From NCBI GenBank assembly GCA_022779485.1, contig JALFTC010000006.1, positions 62,001 through 126,000 on the forward strand: a DNA stretch of 64,000 bases, given 5' to 3'. This stretch comes from Ruminococcus sp. (GTDB taxonomy: Bacteria; Bacillota; Clostridia; Oscillospirales; Acutalibacteraceae). This document shows positions 40,545 to 49,838 of this stretch, one piece after another (positions within the stretch are counted from its first letter, which is position 1; each line of letters starts with the position of its first letter). The position numbers and the translations under genes are program-made. The notes under the pieces were generated by a model. The model ran no database searches. It was not told where the DNA came from and saw only the letters and a list, made by a program, of their open reading frames with translations.

Positions 40545-41045
40545 TTATTTAAAGTTTATTTTTGAAAGCCTTATAAGCACAAGCTGAGCGCAAATGCCTG
40601 TAAAAGCTCCTGCGATAATTCCCGACAGAATCAGTACCGGCAGGTAATATGCAATCGCCAATGTTTGCATCATAAGAATTGCCGCCAAAAGCTGACCTAT
40701 GTTGTGTGTTACGGCACATAAAACGCTTAACACCCACATTTGCTTTAGAGGGAAAAAGCGTTTCAGCAGTATCATCAGCAAAAACGAAAGAAGTCCTCCC
40801 GTCAGGCTGTAGATAAACGACACAAGCTGTCCCGTAAATATATTTCCCAGCACGATTCTCAGCGACATTACCGCCATCCCATAGGGTTTGCCCAGTGCAT
40901 AGAGTGCAAAGAGTGTAAATACATTTGCAAGACCCAGCTTTACTCCGTAAATAGGTGTAAGCGGCGGGATAGCACCCTCAATCACAAACGCAACCAGGGC
41001 AAAGGCGGTGAGAATTGCACTTAAAATCAATTTTTTTGTATTCAT
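40545..41045 (-). CDS. Gx transporter family / heptaprenyl diphosphate synthase component I-like membrane protein
   Basis: FVIEGAIPPLTPIYGVKLGLANVFTLFALYALG; position in apbE-NusGII-Gx-rnf operon. Confidence 0.85.
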   Translation of the reverse strand: MNTKKLILSAILTAFALVAFVIEGAIPPLTPIYGVKLGLANVFTLFALYALGKPYGMAVMSLRIVLGNIFTGQLVSFIYSLTGGLLSFLLMILLKRFFPLKQMWVLSVLCAVTHNIGQLLAAILMMQTLAIAYYLPVLILSGIIAGAFTGICAQLVLIRLSKINFK

Positions 41046-41422
41046 CCCACTGCTCCTGTTTTTGCGTCAGCACCGTCTGTACTGCTTTCAAATTTTATTA
41101 CCACCTTGTTGGGCAGACACACAATGGGAGAGGCACTGCTTTTCAGCTCGCCGTGCTCAACGCAAATCTTGTCGGGACAATCGGCTGACTTCATTTCAAT
41201 GTGTCCGTTTGATACAAGGATTACATTGTCGCCGTATTCCCCCGAAAGGGTGATTTCACGCTGACCAGTGACACTGTTTAAGTCGATTTTTTCAACAAGA
41301 CTGCCGTTTTGGTAAATTCCCACAACCTTTGACGGTGATGAAACCTTTGAAATAAAAAGCCACACGCCAAGGCAAAGTATAGCCACAACCGAAAATATAA
41401 TTATCCATATGCGGTTTTTCAT
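41042..41422 (-). CDS. NusG domain II-containing protein
   Basis: GEYGDNVILVSNGHIEMKSADCPDKICVEHGELKSSASPIVCLPNKVVI. Confidence 0.9.
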   Translation of the reverse strand: MKNRIWIIIFSVVAILCLGVWLFISKVSSPSKVVGIYQNGSLVEKIDLNSVTGQREITLSGEYGDNVILVSNGHIEMKSADCPDKICVEHGELKSSASPIVCLPNKVVIKFESSTDGADAKTGAVG

Positions 41423-42474
41423 ACTGAAATCACCTCAAAGTCTTGCTTTGACATAAAGCTGTCATTCAGATTGTCAGTAACGAAAATTTCGCCTTTGTGG
41501 GTAATGAAAACCGCTCCAAAAAGCAAGCTGTTTTGGCTGTAAAACTCTTTCGACTTTTCAAGCCCCATAACAAAAAGCGAAGTTGAAAGAGCGTCTGCAA
41601 GTGTATCATCTTCCGACACAACAGTGACGGATTTCAATCCGCTGTCAGCGGGATGACCCGTTTTAGTATCTATTATATGATGGTAGATTTGTCCGTTTTC
41701 TTCAAAGTAACGCTGGTAGCCACCCGAGGTAACAACTGCTTTGTCGGAAATTTTAAGGGTTCCGATGCTCTTTGAGTTGTCGTCGGGGTTAGTTATTGCA
41801 ACGCTCCAGCTTTCTCCGTCAGGCTTTGAGCCAACAGCTCGTACATTTCCTCCCAGGGACATAAGCGCAGAGGAAACGCCGTTTTCTTTTAATATTTCAG
41901 AGGCTTTCCGGGATGCATAACCCTTTGCGACTGCGCCAAGGTCCAGCGAAGTATTTTCGTCAAGCTTTACTCGGCTGTTTTCTATATTTATATGCGCTGC
42001 TCCGACGCCTTTAAGGGCATTTTCAATAGCCTGTTGTGACGGAACCTTGTTTTCAAGTCCCGAATAAAATCCCCATTCACGGATAAGCGGCTCGCAGCTT
42101 ATGTCAAATGCACCGTCTGTAAGTGTGTAGATTTCCTTTGAACGTGTGATAAGAGTCAGCGTATCTTCCGAAACGGTCATTTCTTTTAACCGGTTGAGCC
42201 TATAAATCTCGCTGTTTTCCCTTTGTACGGACAACAGCTTATCAAGTCTGTTGATTTCATTCTGCGCCGCTTTCACCGCACTTTCACTTTTACTGCCGTA
42301 GGCGCTAATCGTCATAACCGTATCCATTGCGAAAAATTCGCAGTTGTATTCTGAATCAAAACTGCAACCCGAAGAAAGAATTACGGCGGCAGTCATAATT
42401 AAAATGCAGGATTTACGCAGCAGTTTCAAAAAATCAACCCTTATAAACAGTATATAAAATTTATTATACAACAA
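41419..42474 (-). CDS. apbE: FAD:protein FMN transferase (lipoprotein)
   Basis: lipobox LSSGC; FFAMDTVMTISAYG; LDLGAVAKGYASRKASEIL; HHIIDTKTGHPADSGLKSVTV. Confidence 0.95.
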   Translation of the reverse strand: MLYNKFYILFIRVDFLKLLRKSCILIMTAAVILSSGCSFDSEYNCEFFAMDTVMTISAYGSKSESAVKAAQNEINRLDKLLSVQRENSEIYRLNRLKEMTVSEDTLTLITRSKEIYTLTDGAFDISCEPLIREWGFYSGLENKVPSQQAIENALKGVGAAHINIENSRVKLDENTSLDLGAVAKGYASRKASEILKENGVSSALMSLGGNVRAVGSKPDGESWSVAITNPDDNSKSIGTLKISDKAVVTSGGYQRYFEENGQIYHHIIDTKTGHPADSGLKSVTVVSEDDTLADALSTSLFVMGLEKSKEFYSQNSLLFGAVFITHKGEIFVTDNLNDSFMSKQDFEVISV

Positions 42475-42548
42475 AATTTCAAAACAGCCAATATTTTTTT
42501 AAAAAAAGCTGAATTTTTATAGATTATTCAGCCGGATTTTGCATTAAA

Positions 42549-42572
42549 AAGGGCACGCACAAACGTGCCCTT
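42549..42572. terminator. terminator-like hairpin
   Basis: aagggcacg-cacaaa-cgtgccctt. Confidence 0.6.
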
Positions 42573-42675
42573 GAAGTTAGAAATTGATTTTTAAGCTGAA
42601 CGATAATTTATTCGAGTGCCTCGACAGGCAAATTTTTAAATTAAAGATATAACAGAATTTTTGGCAAGAAAGAAA

Positions 42676-42716
42676 AGAACCGCAGTCTTGACACATTGTA
42701 TCAAAATTACGGTTCT
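42676..42716 (+). repeat. dispersed intergenic hairpin repeat, copy A
   Basis: agaaccgcagtcttgacacattgtatcaaaattacggttct; similar to 50665-50707. Confidence 0.6.
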
Positions 42717-43073
42717 GATTTGTTTTGACTAGGTTATACTACAATTTTAGTACAAAATGCGAAAAAGCCTTGTGTAATCTATGTTTTTCAAATATAATTC
42801 TAATCAACATTAAAAACATCAATCAGAGTTTTCATTAGGCTATTTTGTCGCTTTTTCAAGTCTATTATATACATAAAAAAAGCTGAAATTCATACTCCGA
42901 TTTTTAAAAATGAAACGCTTGTTTTGAAAAATGAAACGGTCAAAAAGTTTTGTGTCAGAATAAAAAATCGGCTCTGAAAACACAATCAAAGACTAACTTT
43001 TTTATAACAAAACATCCATATTTTATAATCAATCTGACACTTTACTAATCGGCAAAAATGCCGTAAATACTGA

Positions 43074-43214
43074 TTACAAGCCGTTTTCACGGGCGATAAT
43101 TGTATCAATTTCAGAGTACTCTTGGGCGGTTATTATATTTGATTTCAGCATACTTTTAATAACAGACATTGATATTCTGTAAGCGACCACCTTATCATAT
43201 AGTTCCTTCGTCAT
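43074..43214 (-). CDS. SHOCT-domain-like small protein
   Basis: 46 aa ORF below the track cutoff: MTKELYDKVVAYRISMSVIKSMLKSNIITAQEYSEIDTIIARENGL; its start overlaps the upstream ORF stop (ATGA). Confidence 0.75.
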   Translation of the reverse strand: MTKELYDKVVAYRISMSVIKSMLKSNIITAQEYSEIDTIIARENGL

Positions 43215-43678
43215 ATTCTGTTCTCCTTGCGTCTTGCATCGGCAAAGCACTTAACGGAACAGTATTTGCTTTTTGCATGGTCACTTTGAAAAACAATACC
43301 ACAATGTGCGCATATATGACTGTATAATCTTTTAGGTCTGCGGTTATGGGGATGGGCAGACCACCAGGCGTTACGGCATTTGTCCGAGCAGAATTTTTTC
43401 TGCCGTTTATGCTTTGTCTGCACAATCGGTTTTCCGCAATGCACACAGTCTTCAAGCGGTGTTACAGTTTTTGCATTCCTCCTATAGAACGACTTAACCG
43501 TATTTATTGAAAGTTGCAGTTGATTTGCTATTTCAGAAAAAGTCATTCCATCTGAACGCATCTTTATAATACTTGCTTTCTGTTCCTTATTCATAAAAGA
43601 CACCTCTGTTTTTTTGATGTGTCTATAGGCAAAAACAATTAATAAAATCCGAAGTCCATAGGCACAATTCTTCTTCAA
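43211..43678 (-). CDS. HTH + zinc-finger protein, often found near recombinase/SHOCT cassettes
   Basis: IIKMRSDGMTFSEIANQLQLSINTVKSFYRRN HTH; CVHCGKPI...KFCSDKCRNAWW and CAHCG...YCSVKCFADARRK Zn motifs. Likely start is the internal MNKEQKAS methionine. Confidence 0.7.
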   Translation of the reverse strand: MKKNCAYGLRILLIVFAYRHIKKTEVSFMNKEQKASIIKMRSDGMTFSEIANQLQLSINTVKSFYRRNAKTVTPLEDCVHCGKPIVQTKHKRQKKFCSDKCRNAWWSAHPHNRRPKRLYSHICAHCGIVFQSDHAKSKYCSVKCFADARRKENRI

Positions 43679-43729
43679 GAGTATAAGGACAGAAATACCT
43701 TTTTGTCCAGACTAAATTACATTATCGAA

Positions 43730-43843
43730 CTATTCATCAAATAGCATCCACGCTATCATAATTCGTCTGCCGTCATTCATTAAAAGCGTCTGTGGTGTGT
43801 AAAAGTCAAGACCATAAGCAAGCATTACTGCTTTTCGGTGTTT
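43730..43843 (-). pseudogene. fragment of a GH32 (sucrose-6-phosphate hydrolase/fructanase) gene
   Basis: Reverse-strand translation KHRKAVMLAYGLDFYTPQTLLMNDGRRIMIAWMLFDE* matches the GH32 GxDFYAPQTF..DGRRIxIGWM signature. Confidence 0.7.
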
Positions 43844-43912
43844 TTACAAAACGGCAACGGCGTGTTGCCGTTTATTCAGTAAGCGTTATATAAATAAACA
43901 ACATAGAATTCG

Positions 43913-43946
43913 GGCGACTGTCTTTGGCAGTCGTTTTTCTTTTTTA
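43913..43946 (+). terminator. terminator-like hairpin
   Basis: cgactgtctttggcagtcg followed by tttttctttttt. Confidence 0.55.
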
Positions 43947-44212
43947 TATATGAAATTTTTGAAAACTGTTAAAAAATACACTTAGCAAAAAGCATAATAT
44001 ATTAAATACATATTTATATAATTTTCACATAATCAGTAATTTTTATTATATAAATTGCATAAAAAGTTGTGTGTAAATCTATTCAAATCGCCGTTTTATT
44101 TATAACTATATAAATTAACGAAAAGTTAATAGAATTTCTGGACATAATGTGATACTATAACTTCGTTATGTTTTTCTAAATAAATACAAAAGTTTTGAAA
44201 GGAGTAAAACAA

Positions 44213-47200
44213 ATGAAAACCAAATTAACAGTAAAGCTTATAAGCGTGCTTGTTGCGCTTAGTATGGTAATTTGCTGTATGTCCTTTGCGTTTGTCGATG
44301 TATCGGCTGTGACGGTCAATGACAAAGCAACTGGTTCTGCAATAGCAGGCTCTGTTGTTGAAAACGACGGTTTTACTTGGGACAATGCAACAGTTTACTT
44401 TATGCTTACTGACCGTTTCAAAAACGGCAACACATCAAACGACCACTCATACGGCAGAACACTCGACAAAGACGGTAAGCCGATTTCCGGCTGGGACACT
44501 GCTCCGGGCACATTCCACGGCGGTGACTTTGCAGGTATTACACAGGCTATCGAGGAGGGCTACTTCAACGACCTCGGCGTAAATGCACTGTGGATTTCCG
44601 CTCCGTATGAGCAGACTCACGGATACTGCGACTCAGGCAATGGCCACTTTGCGCACTATTCATATCACGGCTATTATGTGCTTGACTATACCGAAACAGA
44701 CGCAAACTTCGGTACACCCGAGGAGTTTGAAACTTTGGTTGACACTGCTCACGAGCACGGCCTCAGAGTTATCATGGACATAGTTATGAACCACTGCGGC
44801 TACAATACAGTAGCTGATATGGAGGAGTATGGTTTCGGTACACTTTTAGAGGGCGCAACTGATTATAAGTATGTCATTGAAAATGTCAGTGATTTCAACG
44901 ACCATATTGATTACAAAACATCATCTGAAGACTGGGGCAAATGGTGGGGCCCCGACTGGGTAAGAAGCGGTCTTCCGGGATACACCGAGGGCGGCGGCGG
45001 TAACTTATTGATGAGTCTCGCCGGCCTGCCTGACTTCAAAACAGAGCAGACAACCCCTGTTTCAATTCCTGAGATCTTAAAGACAAAGTGGACAAAAGAG
45101 GGTACATACAACGAAAAAATCGAAAAGTACGGCAGTTCAAATACCGTAACAGGCTATATTACAAGCTGGCTTGCCGAATGGGTAAGAAAATACGGTGTCG
45201 ACGGCTTCCGCTGTGACACAGCAAAGCATGTTGAGCAAAGCTCGTGGAAACAGCTCAAAACTGCCTGCGTAGATGCACTTGCAGAATGGCGTCAGAACAA
45301 CCCTGACAAGCCGGGTGCAGACTGGCAGCAGGACTTCTGGATGACAGGCGAGGCTTGGGACAAAGGCGTTGGCTATGATGACTACTATACCCAGGGCGGC
45401 TTTGACTCCATGATTAACTTCGAGACCTGGGGCGCAGGCGTGTTTGCAAGTTCAAGAGTTGGCGGTTTGTATCAGCGCTATGCTGATGAAATCAACACAA
45501 AGGAAGGCTTCAATGCGCTTTCGTTCATTTCATCACACGATGCGCTTTTAACCCGTGGTGATACAAGCGCAATGATTTACAACGGCTCGGCATTTCTCCT
45601 GGCTCCGGGCGGCGTTCAGATTTACTACGGTGACGAATCAAACCGTCCGATGTTTGATGGCTTAAGTTTTGACGGCGCCGGTGGTTCTGGTCACTCACTG
45701 CGCAGTGATATGAACTGGGACAGCCTTGACCAAACTGTTCTCGCTCACTGGCAGAAGGTTGGTCAGTTCCGTAACGACCATGTTGCAGTCGGTGGAGGCA
45801 GCAACACAATGCTTTCTGCAACAAACGGCGTAGCATTTGCAAGAACATATGACAAGAACGGTGTTTCTGACAAGGTAGCAGCCGTAATCGGTGCTTCTTC
45901 AAATGCAGATATAACTCTTGATGTTTCTTCAATATGGAGCGACGGTCAGCAGCTTATGAACACCTATGACCAGTCATCTGCAATAGTTACAGACGGCAAG
46001 GTAACATTTAACAGCGGTGAAAATGGAACAATTCTCATTCAGATGCCGGACGGCAAACCTCTTATGAGCGTAAAAGGCGCGGCAAAGTTCAAGGGTACAC
46101 AGACTGTTACGGTATCACTTGAGGAATGTGACAGCACAACCTGCTCAATCGACGGCGGCAATAAGTTCGTTGTTACAAACGGCACAACCTTTGAAATCGG
46201 TAAAACTGCTTACGAGGGCGACACAATCAAAATCACACTCGAGGCAACAAACGAAAAGGGTTCATCAAGAGCGGTTGCATCCTTCTATAAGATGTTTGAG
46301 AGCGAACAAGAGCCGACACCAAGCGATCCTGATTCTACAGTTCCTCCTCAGCAAGGAAAGATCTATGTAAAGAGCGACAGCGCACCTTATATTTATGTCT
46401 GGACAGGTGACAGCACAGCGCTTTGCGGTTCTTGGCCGGGAACAAAGATGACAGAAAAGAACAGCGACGGCTACTATGTTATGGAGCTTAACACAACAGA
46501 TACCTACAATGTTGTTCTCAATAACGGCAGCGACGCACAGAAGAGCCGCGACTTCAAAAATCTCAACGGAGATACATATCTTGAAATTCCGTCAGGCAAT
46601 TACAGTGCGGCAAAGGTTATGGGCGGAAGCGGTGACGATCCGTCTGAAAAGTCAGTTACATTCACAATTAAGCCGTACAGCCCTTCGGCAAGCTATCATC
46701 TCTATGTCTGGACTCACGACGATAGCTTGCCGGCAGGCGGATGGCCGGGCATGAAACTTACAGAAAAGGACGCTGACGGTAACTATATATTCACAGTAAA
46801 CGGCTACGATAAGGTTAGCGCAATCGTTGGTTTGGGCAGCGACAGCAAAAGGACCCAAGATATTACAGGCATTATCGACGGTTCCTGCATTGAAATAACA
46901 AACGAGGACTGCACAACCTTTAAGCTCACTAAGCCTGAGATTGTTCTTTCAAAATTCCAGACGCTCAAGAAAGGAGCAAGAGAAGTACTTGCAATGACAT
47001 CAAGCGACTATACTGCCTCAAGCTGGAACAATGTTTCTGCTGTTATGACAACAGCCAATGAGCTCATCGCACAGGGCGAGGGCGTTGCAGACGAAGCGCT
47101 TGTTGAAAGCACACTTGAGTCGCTTATAAATGCAAAATCAGCACTCGTGCTTGCAAATGCAGGTCTTTCATATGCTGTTAAGGGCAAAACTACAATAGCT

Positions 47201-47692
47201 GGTGTTGCAGTTCAGGACGCAGACATCACTGTAACAGTGAACGGCAAGTCCTACACAACACATTCAGATGAAATCACAGGCGAATTTACTGTTGAGGCAA
47301 CTGCGCTCACAGCTTCATCTGTAATCAATGTTGATGTTGAGAGAAAGGGTCTGGCGTCAGAAACATATTCATATAATATGTCAAACGGCGATATAACAAG
47401 CTATATTCCGCCTACAACAACTCAGACTCAGCCAACAACAACTTCTACAACAGAGCCTACTACAACATCAACACAGCCAACATCATCACAGCCTACATAC
47501 CAAATGGGCGATGTAAACGGTGACGGTGGTATTGATGTTGCAGACGCAACAATTTTGCAGAAGTTTATCAATTTCAGACCTGTTACAATCCACGAAGAGG
47601 TTGCAGATGTAAACGGTGACGGACGAATTGATGTTCGTGACTCAACAGCAATTCAGAAAAAGGTTGCAGATTTAAGCAGTGCGTTAGGATAA
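44213..47692 (+). CDS. secreted alpha-amylase (GH13) with two CBM26-like starch-binding modules, Thr-rich linker and C-terminal type I dockerin
   Basis: signal peptide; GVNALWISAPYEQTHG, VIMDIVMNHCG, VDGFRCDTAKHV, WMTGEAWDKG, FISSHDALL; KIYVKSDSAPYIYVWTGD...SWPGTKM and SYHLYVWTHDDSLPAGGWPGMKL; dockerin repeats DVNGDGGIDVADATILQKFI and DVNGDGRIDVRDSTAIQKKV. Confidence 0.94.
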   Translation: MKTKLTVKLISVLVALSMVICCMSFAFVDVSAVTVNDKATGSAIAGSVVENDGFTWDNATVYFMLTDRFKNGNTSNDHSYGRTLDKDGKPISGWDTAPGTFHGGDFAGITQAIEEGYFNDLGVNALWISAPYEQTHGYCDSGNGHFAHYSYHGYYVLDYTETDANFGTPEEFETLVDTAHEHGLRVIMDIVMNHCGYNTVADMEEYGFGTLLEGATDYKYVIENVSDFNDHIDYKTSSEDWGKWWGPDWVRSGLPGYTEGGGGNLLMSLAGLPDFKTEQTTPVSIPEILKTKWTKEGTYNEKIEKYGSSNTVTGYITSWLAEWVRKYGVDGFRCDTAKHVEQSSWKQLKTACVDALAEWRQNNPDKPGADWQQDFWMTGEAWDKGVGYDDYYTQGGFDSMINFETWGAGVFASSRVGGLYQRYADEINTKEGFNALSFISSHDALLTRGDTSAMIYNGSAFLLAPGGVQIYYGDESNRPMFDGLSFDGAGGSGHSLRSDMNWDSLDQTVLAHWQKVGQFRNDHVAVGGGSNTMLSATNGVAFARTYDKNGVSDKVAAVIGASSNADITLDVSSIWSDGQQLMNTYDQSSAIVTDGKVTFNSGENGTILIQMPDGKPLMSVKGAAKFKGTQTVTVSLEECDSTTCSIDGGNKFVVTNGTTFEIGKTAYEGDTIKITLEATNEKGSSRAVASFYKMFESEQEPTPSDPDSTVPPQQGKIYVKSDSAPYIYVWTGDSTALCGSWPGTKMTEKNSDGYYVMELNTTDTYNVVLNNGSDAQKSRDFKNLNGDTYLEIPSGNYSAAKVMGGSGDDPSEKSVTFTIKPYSPSASYHLYVWTHDDSLPAGGWPGMKLTEKDADGNYIFTVNGYDKVSAIVGLGSDSKRTQDITGIIDGSCIEITNEDCTTFKLTKPEIVLSKFQTLKKGAREVLAMTSSDYTASSWNNVSAVMTTANELIAQGEGVADEALVESTLESLINAKSALVLANAGLSYAVKGKTTIAGVAVQDADITVTVNGKSYTTHSDEITGEFTVEATALTASSVINVDVERKGLASETYSYNMSNGDITSYIPPTTTQTQPTTTSTTEPTTTSTQPTSSQPTYQMGDVNGDGGIDVADATILQKFINFRPVTIHEEVADVNGDGRIDVRDSTAIQKKVADLSSALG

Positions 47693-47716
47693 AATGATAT
47701 AAATCTACCTTAATTA

Positions 47717-47753
47717 AAAGCCCCTTGCTTTAAACGGCAAGGGGCTTTTAGCA
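47717..47753 (+). terminator. terminator of the amylase gene
   Basis: aaaagccccttgc-tttaaacg-gcaaggggctttt. Confidence 0.85.
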
Positions 47754-47934
47754 GGTAGTGGACTGAATTAATCCGGTCAGAAAGATTCATATAATAACGC
47801 ATATTTAAAAGTTGGGCAGGAGTTTTCCTTATAAATTTTAATGAAATAATCAAACTGTACGAAAAAATATAGATCAATCGGTGAAATTTATCTATATTGC
47901 GGTATAATAAACATAAGAATAAATTTATAAGGAG

Positions 47935-48216
47935 ATGAAAATTATAGAAAAGATTACATTGCAAATTTCAGACTATGTTTCTATCGAAATTGACAACCCA
48001 ACTGATGTGATGGAAAACTATAGTCAAGAATTTTACACTTACTATGAACACGAATACGAAATTAATTTTGAAGATGGCGAACTCACTAACAATAAATTAA
48101 GAGAAGTGGTGTTGGAAAAACATTTTGAAGGTTCAAAAAACACTGACCTACAAGAAGTGCTGATTAAGGCTGCTTTGCTGGATATTTTTTCAAAGGGTTT
48201 TTCACGCAGAAGCTGA
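47935..48216 (+). CDS. hypothetical protein; C-terminus runs into a TetR remnant
   Basis: 93 aa acidic ORF with aaggag immediately upstream; last ~12 codons are antisense to TetR-like coding sequence. Confidence 0.45.
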   Translation: MKIIEKITLQISDYVSIEIDNPTDVMENYSQEFYTYYEHEYEINFEDGELTNNKLREVVLEKHFEGSKNTDLQEVLIKAALLDIFSKGFSRRS

Positions 48217-48275
48217 ATCAATCCGTCTGCCAGACACTCCTTCAGAAATTCAGTTGTTTTTGTACCTCGTCCCAC
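48177..48275 (-). pseudogene. 5' fragment of a TetR-family regulator
   Basis: MGRGTKTTEFLKECLADGLIQLLREKPFEKIS is TetR N-terminal helix 1; homology stops abruptly and no HTH recognition helix follows. Confidence 0.65.
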
Positions 48276-48360
48276 TTTGCTACCTCATAATAATGATACT
48301 ATATATACCGTTAAGTATCAATTAGTCTTACTTGCATCAGCTTTGTAGATGATAAACATA

Positions 48361-48389
48361 TTGACAAGATAGAGATTTCCTGTTAGAAT
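48361..48389 (+). promoter_or_regulatory. sigma-A type promoter of MATE operon
   Basis: TTGACA (48361-48366), 17 nt spacer, TAGAAT (48384-48389). Confidence 0.7.
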
Positions 48390-48418
48390 ATTGTTTAAAA
48401 AATTAATAAAAGTCCGTC

Positions 48419-48488
48419 AGACTATAATAAGACTATATGGTTTACACTGTTTCTGATATAAACAGCAAATCCGTATAGTCTTTTTTTA
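48419..48488 (+). promoter_or_regulatory. attenuator-like leader: terminator hairpin with a 13-codon mini-ORF and a duplicated stem strand
   Basis: agactatatggttt...aaatccgtatagtct + ttttttt just before the MATE RBS; mini-ORF ATG 48437 to TAG 48478 (MVYTVSDINSKSV); agactata also at 48419-48426. Confidence 0.6.
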
Positions 48489-48500
48489 TGGAGGAATCAA

Positions 48501-49838
48501 ATGAATCAGCAATTTATGAAAGAGAAAAAAATTGTTCCGCTTGTATTACAAATGTCTGTACCTATGATTTTATCTATGGCAGTGAACGCACTTTATAATA
48601 TTGTAGATAGTTACTTTGTGGCAAAAATCAGTCAAAATGCGATTACAGCTTTGTCTATTGTATTTCCGGTACAAAATATAATCAATGCTATTGCAGTGGG
48701 CTTTGGAATTGGCTTGAACGCTATGATAGCATATTCGATAGGTGCAAATGAGGAGAAAAAAGCAAGCCATATCGCATCAACAGGTGTATTTTTGAGTATG
48801 ATACATGGAATCATACTTACTATAGGCTTTTTCATTGGAATGCCGGCATTTATGCAACATTTTACTAAAGAACAGGAAATTATAAATTTAGGGTTAGAAT
48901 ATGCAAATTGGGTTTTGTTATTTACCGTTATTATTCAGGTTTCTGTCGCTTATGAAAAAATTTTTCAATCGGTAGGCAGAATGAAAGTATCGATGTGCAG
49001 TATGATGGTGGGATTTATTGTAAATATTGTATTAGATCCAATTATGATCTTTGGTTTTGGGATGTTTCCTGCAATGGGCATGAAGGGTGCTGCAATTGCA
49101 ACGGGAATTGGACAGGTATGCACACTAATTGCATATTTATCCTTTTATTTTATGACTCCGATTCCTGCAAAAACCAGCTGGAAATACATACGATTTGAAA
49201 AAAATGAACTCAAGCGTGTTTATGGTATCGGCATCCCGGCAACTTTAAATCTGGCATTGCCTTCTGTGCTGATTTCTGCATTAAATACAATTTTAACTGC
49301 TTTTGGAGATACCCATATCTTGATTTTAGGAATCTATTATAAGCTACAGACATTTATTTATCTGTCAGCCAATGGAATCATTCAGGGAATCCGACCTTTA
49401 ATCAGTTATAACTACGGTGCAGGGCAGTGGGAGAGAGTGAAAAAAATTTCGGGAACAGCAGAAGTTTTTATTTTAGGAATTATGTTGTTTGGAACTGCAG
49501 TTTGTCAGCTTTTTCCGGAACAGCTGATATCTATCTACTCTGAAGATGCTGCCATTGTGCAATATGGTGTAACTGCATTAACGATCATCAGTCTTGGATT
49601 TGCCATATCTTCATTGTCAGTTGTAGCATCGGGAGTGTGTGAAGCTCTTGGAAAGGGACTTCTTTCCTTGATCATTTCCTTAATACGATATATCGTAGTG
49701 ATTATTCCGGCTTCCATCATTTTCAGTAAGATGTGGGAGGCGAATGGCGTGTATGTAGCATTTGTATTTACAGAATTTACAGCAGCTTTGATTTCAGCAT
49801 TGCTAATGAAAAAAGTATTAAGAAGAGATAGAATATGA
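48501..49838 (+). CDS. MATE family efflux transporter
   Basis: 445 aa, 12 TM; VPLVLQMSVPMILSMAVNALYNIVDSYFVAKISQNAITALSIVFPVQNII; ggagg RBS. Confidence 0.95.
   Translation: MNQQFMKEKKIVPLVLQMSVPMILSMAVNALYNIVDSYFVAKISQNAITALSIVFPVQNIINAIAVGFGIGLNAMIAYSIGANEEKKASHIASTGVFLSMIHGIILTIGFFIGMPAFMQHFTKEQEIINLGLEYANWVLLFTVIIQVSVAYEKIFQSVGRMKVSMCSMMVGFIVNIVLDPIMIFGFGMFPAMGMKGAAIATGIGQVCTLIAYLSFYFMTPIPAKTSWKYIRFEKNELKRVYGIGIPATLNLALPSVLISALNTILTAFGDTHILILGIYYKLQTFIYLSANGIIQGIRPLISYNYGAGQWERVKKISGTAEVFILGIMLFGTAVCQLFPEQLISIYSEDAAIVQYGVTALTIISLGFAISSLSVVASGVCEALGKGLLSLIISLIRYIVVIIPASIIFSKMWEANGVYVAFVFTEFTAALISALLMKKVLRRDRI

Noticed and set aside
45525-45932. 135 aa ORF antisense to the amylase
   Set aside because: Shadow ORF of the GH13 coding sequence; composition typical of antisense frames
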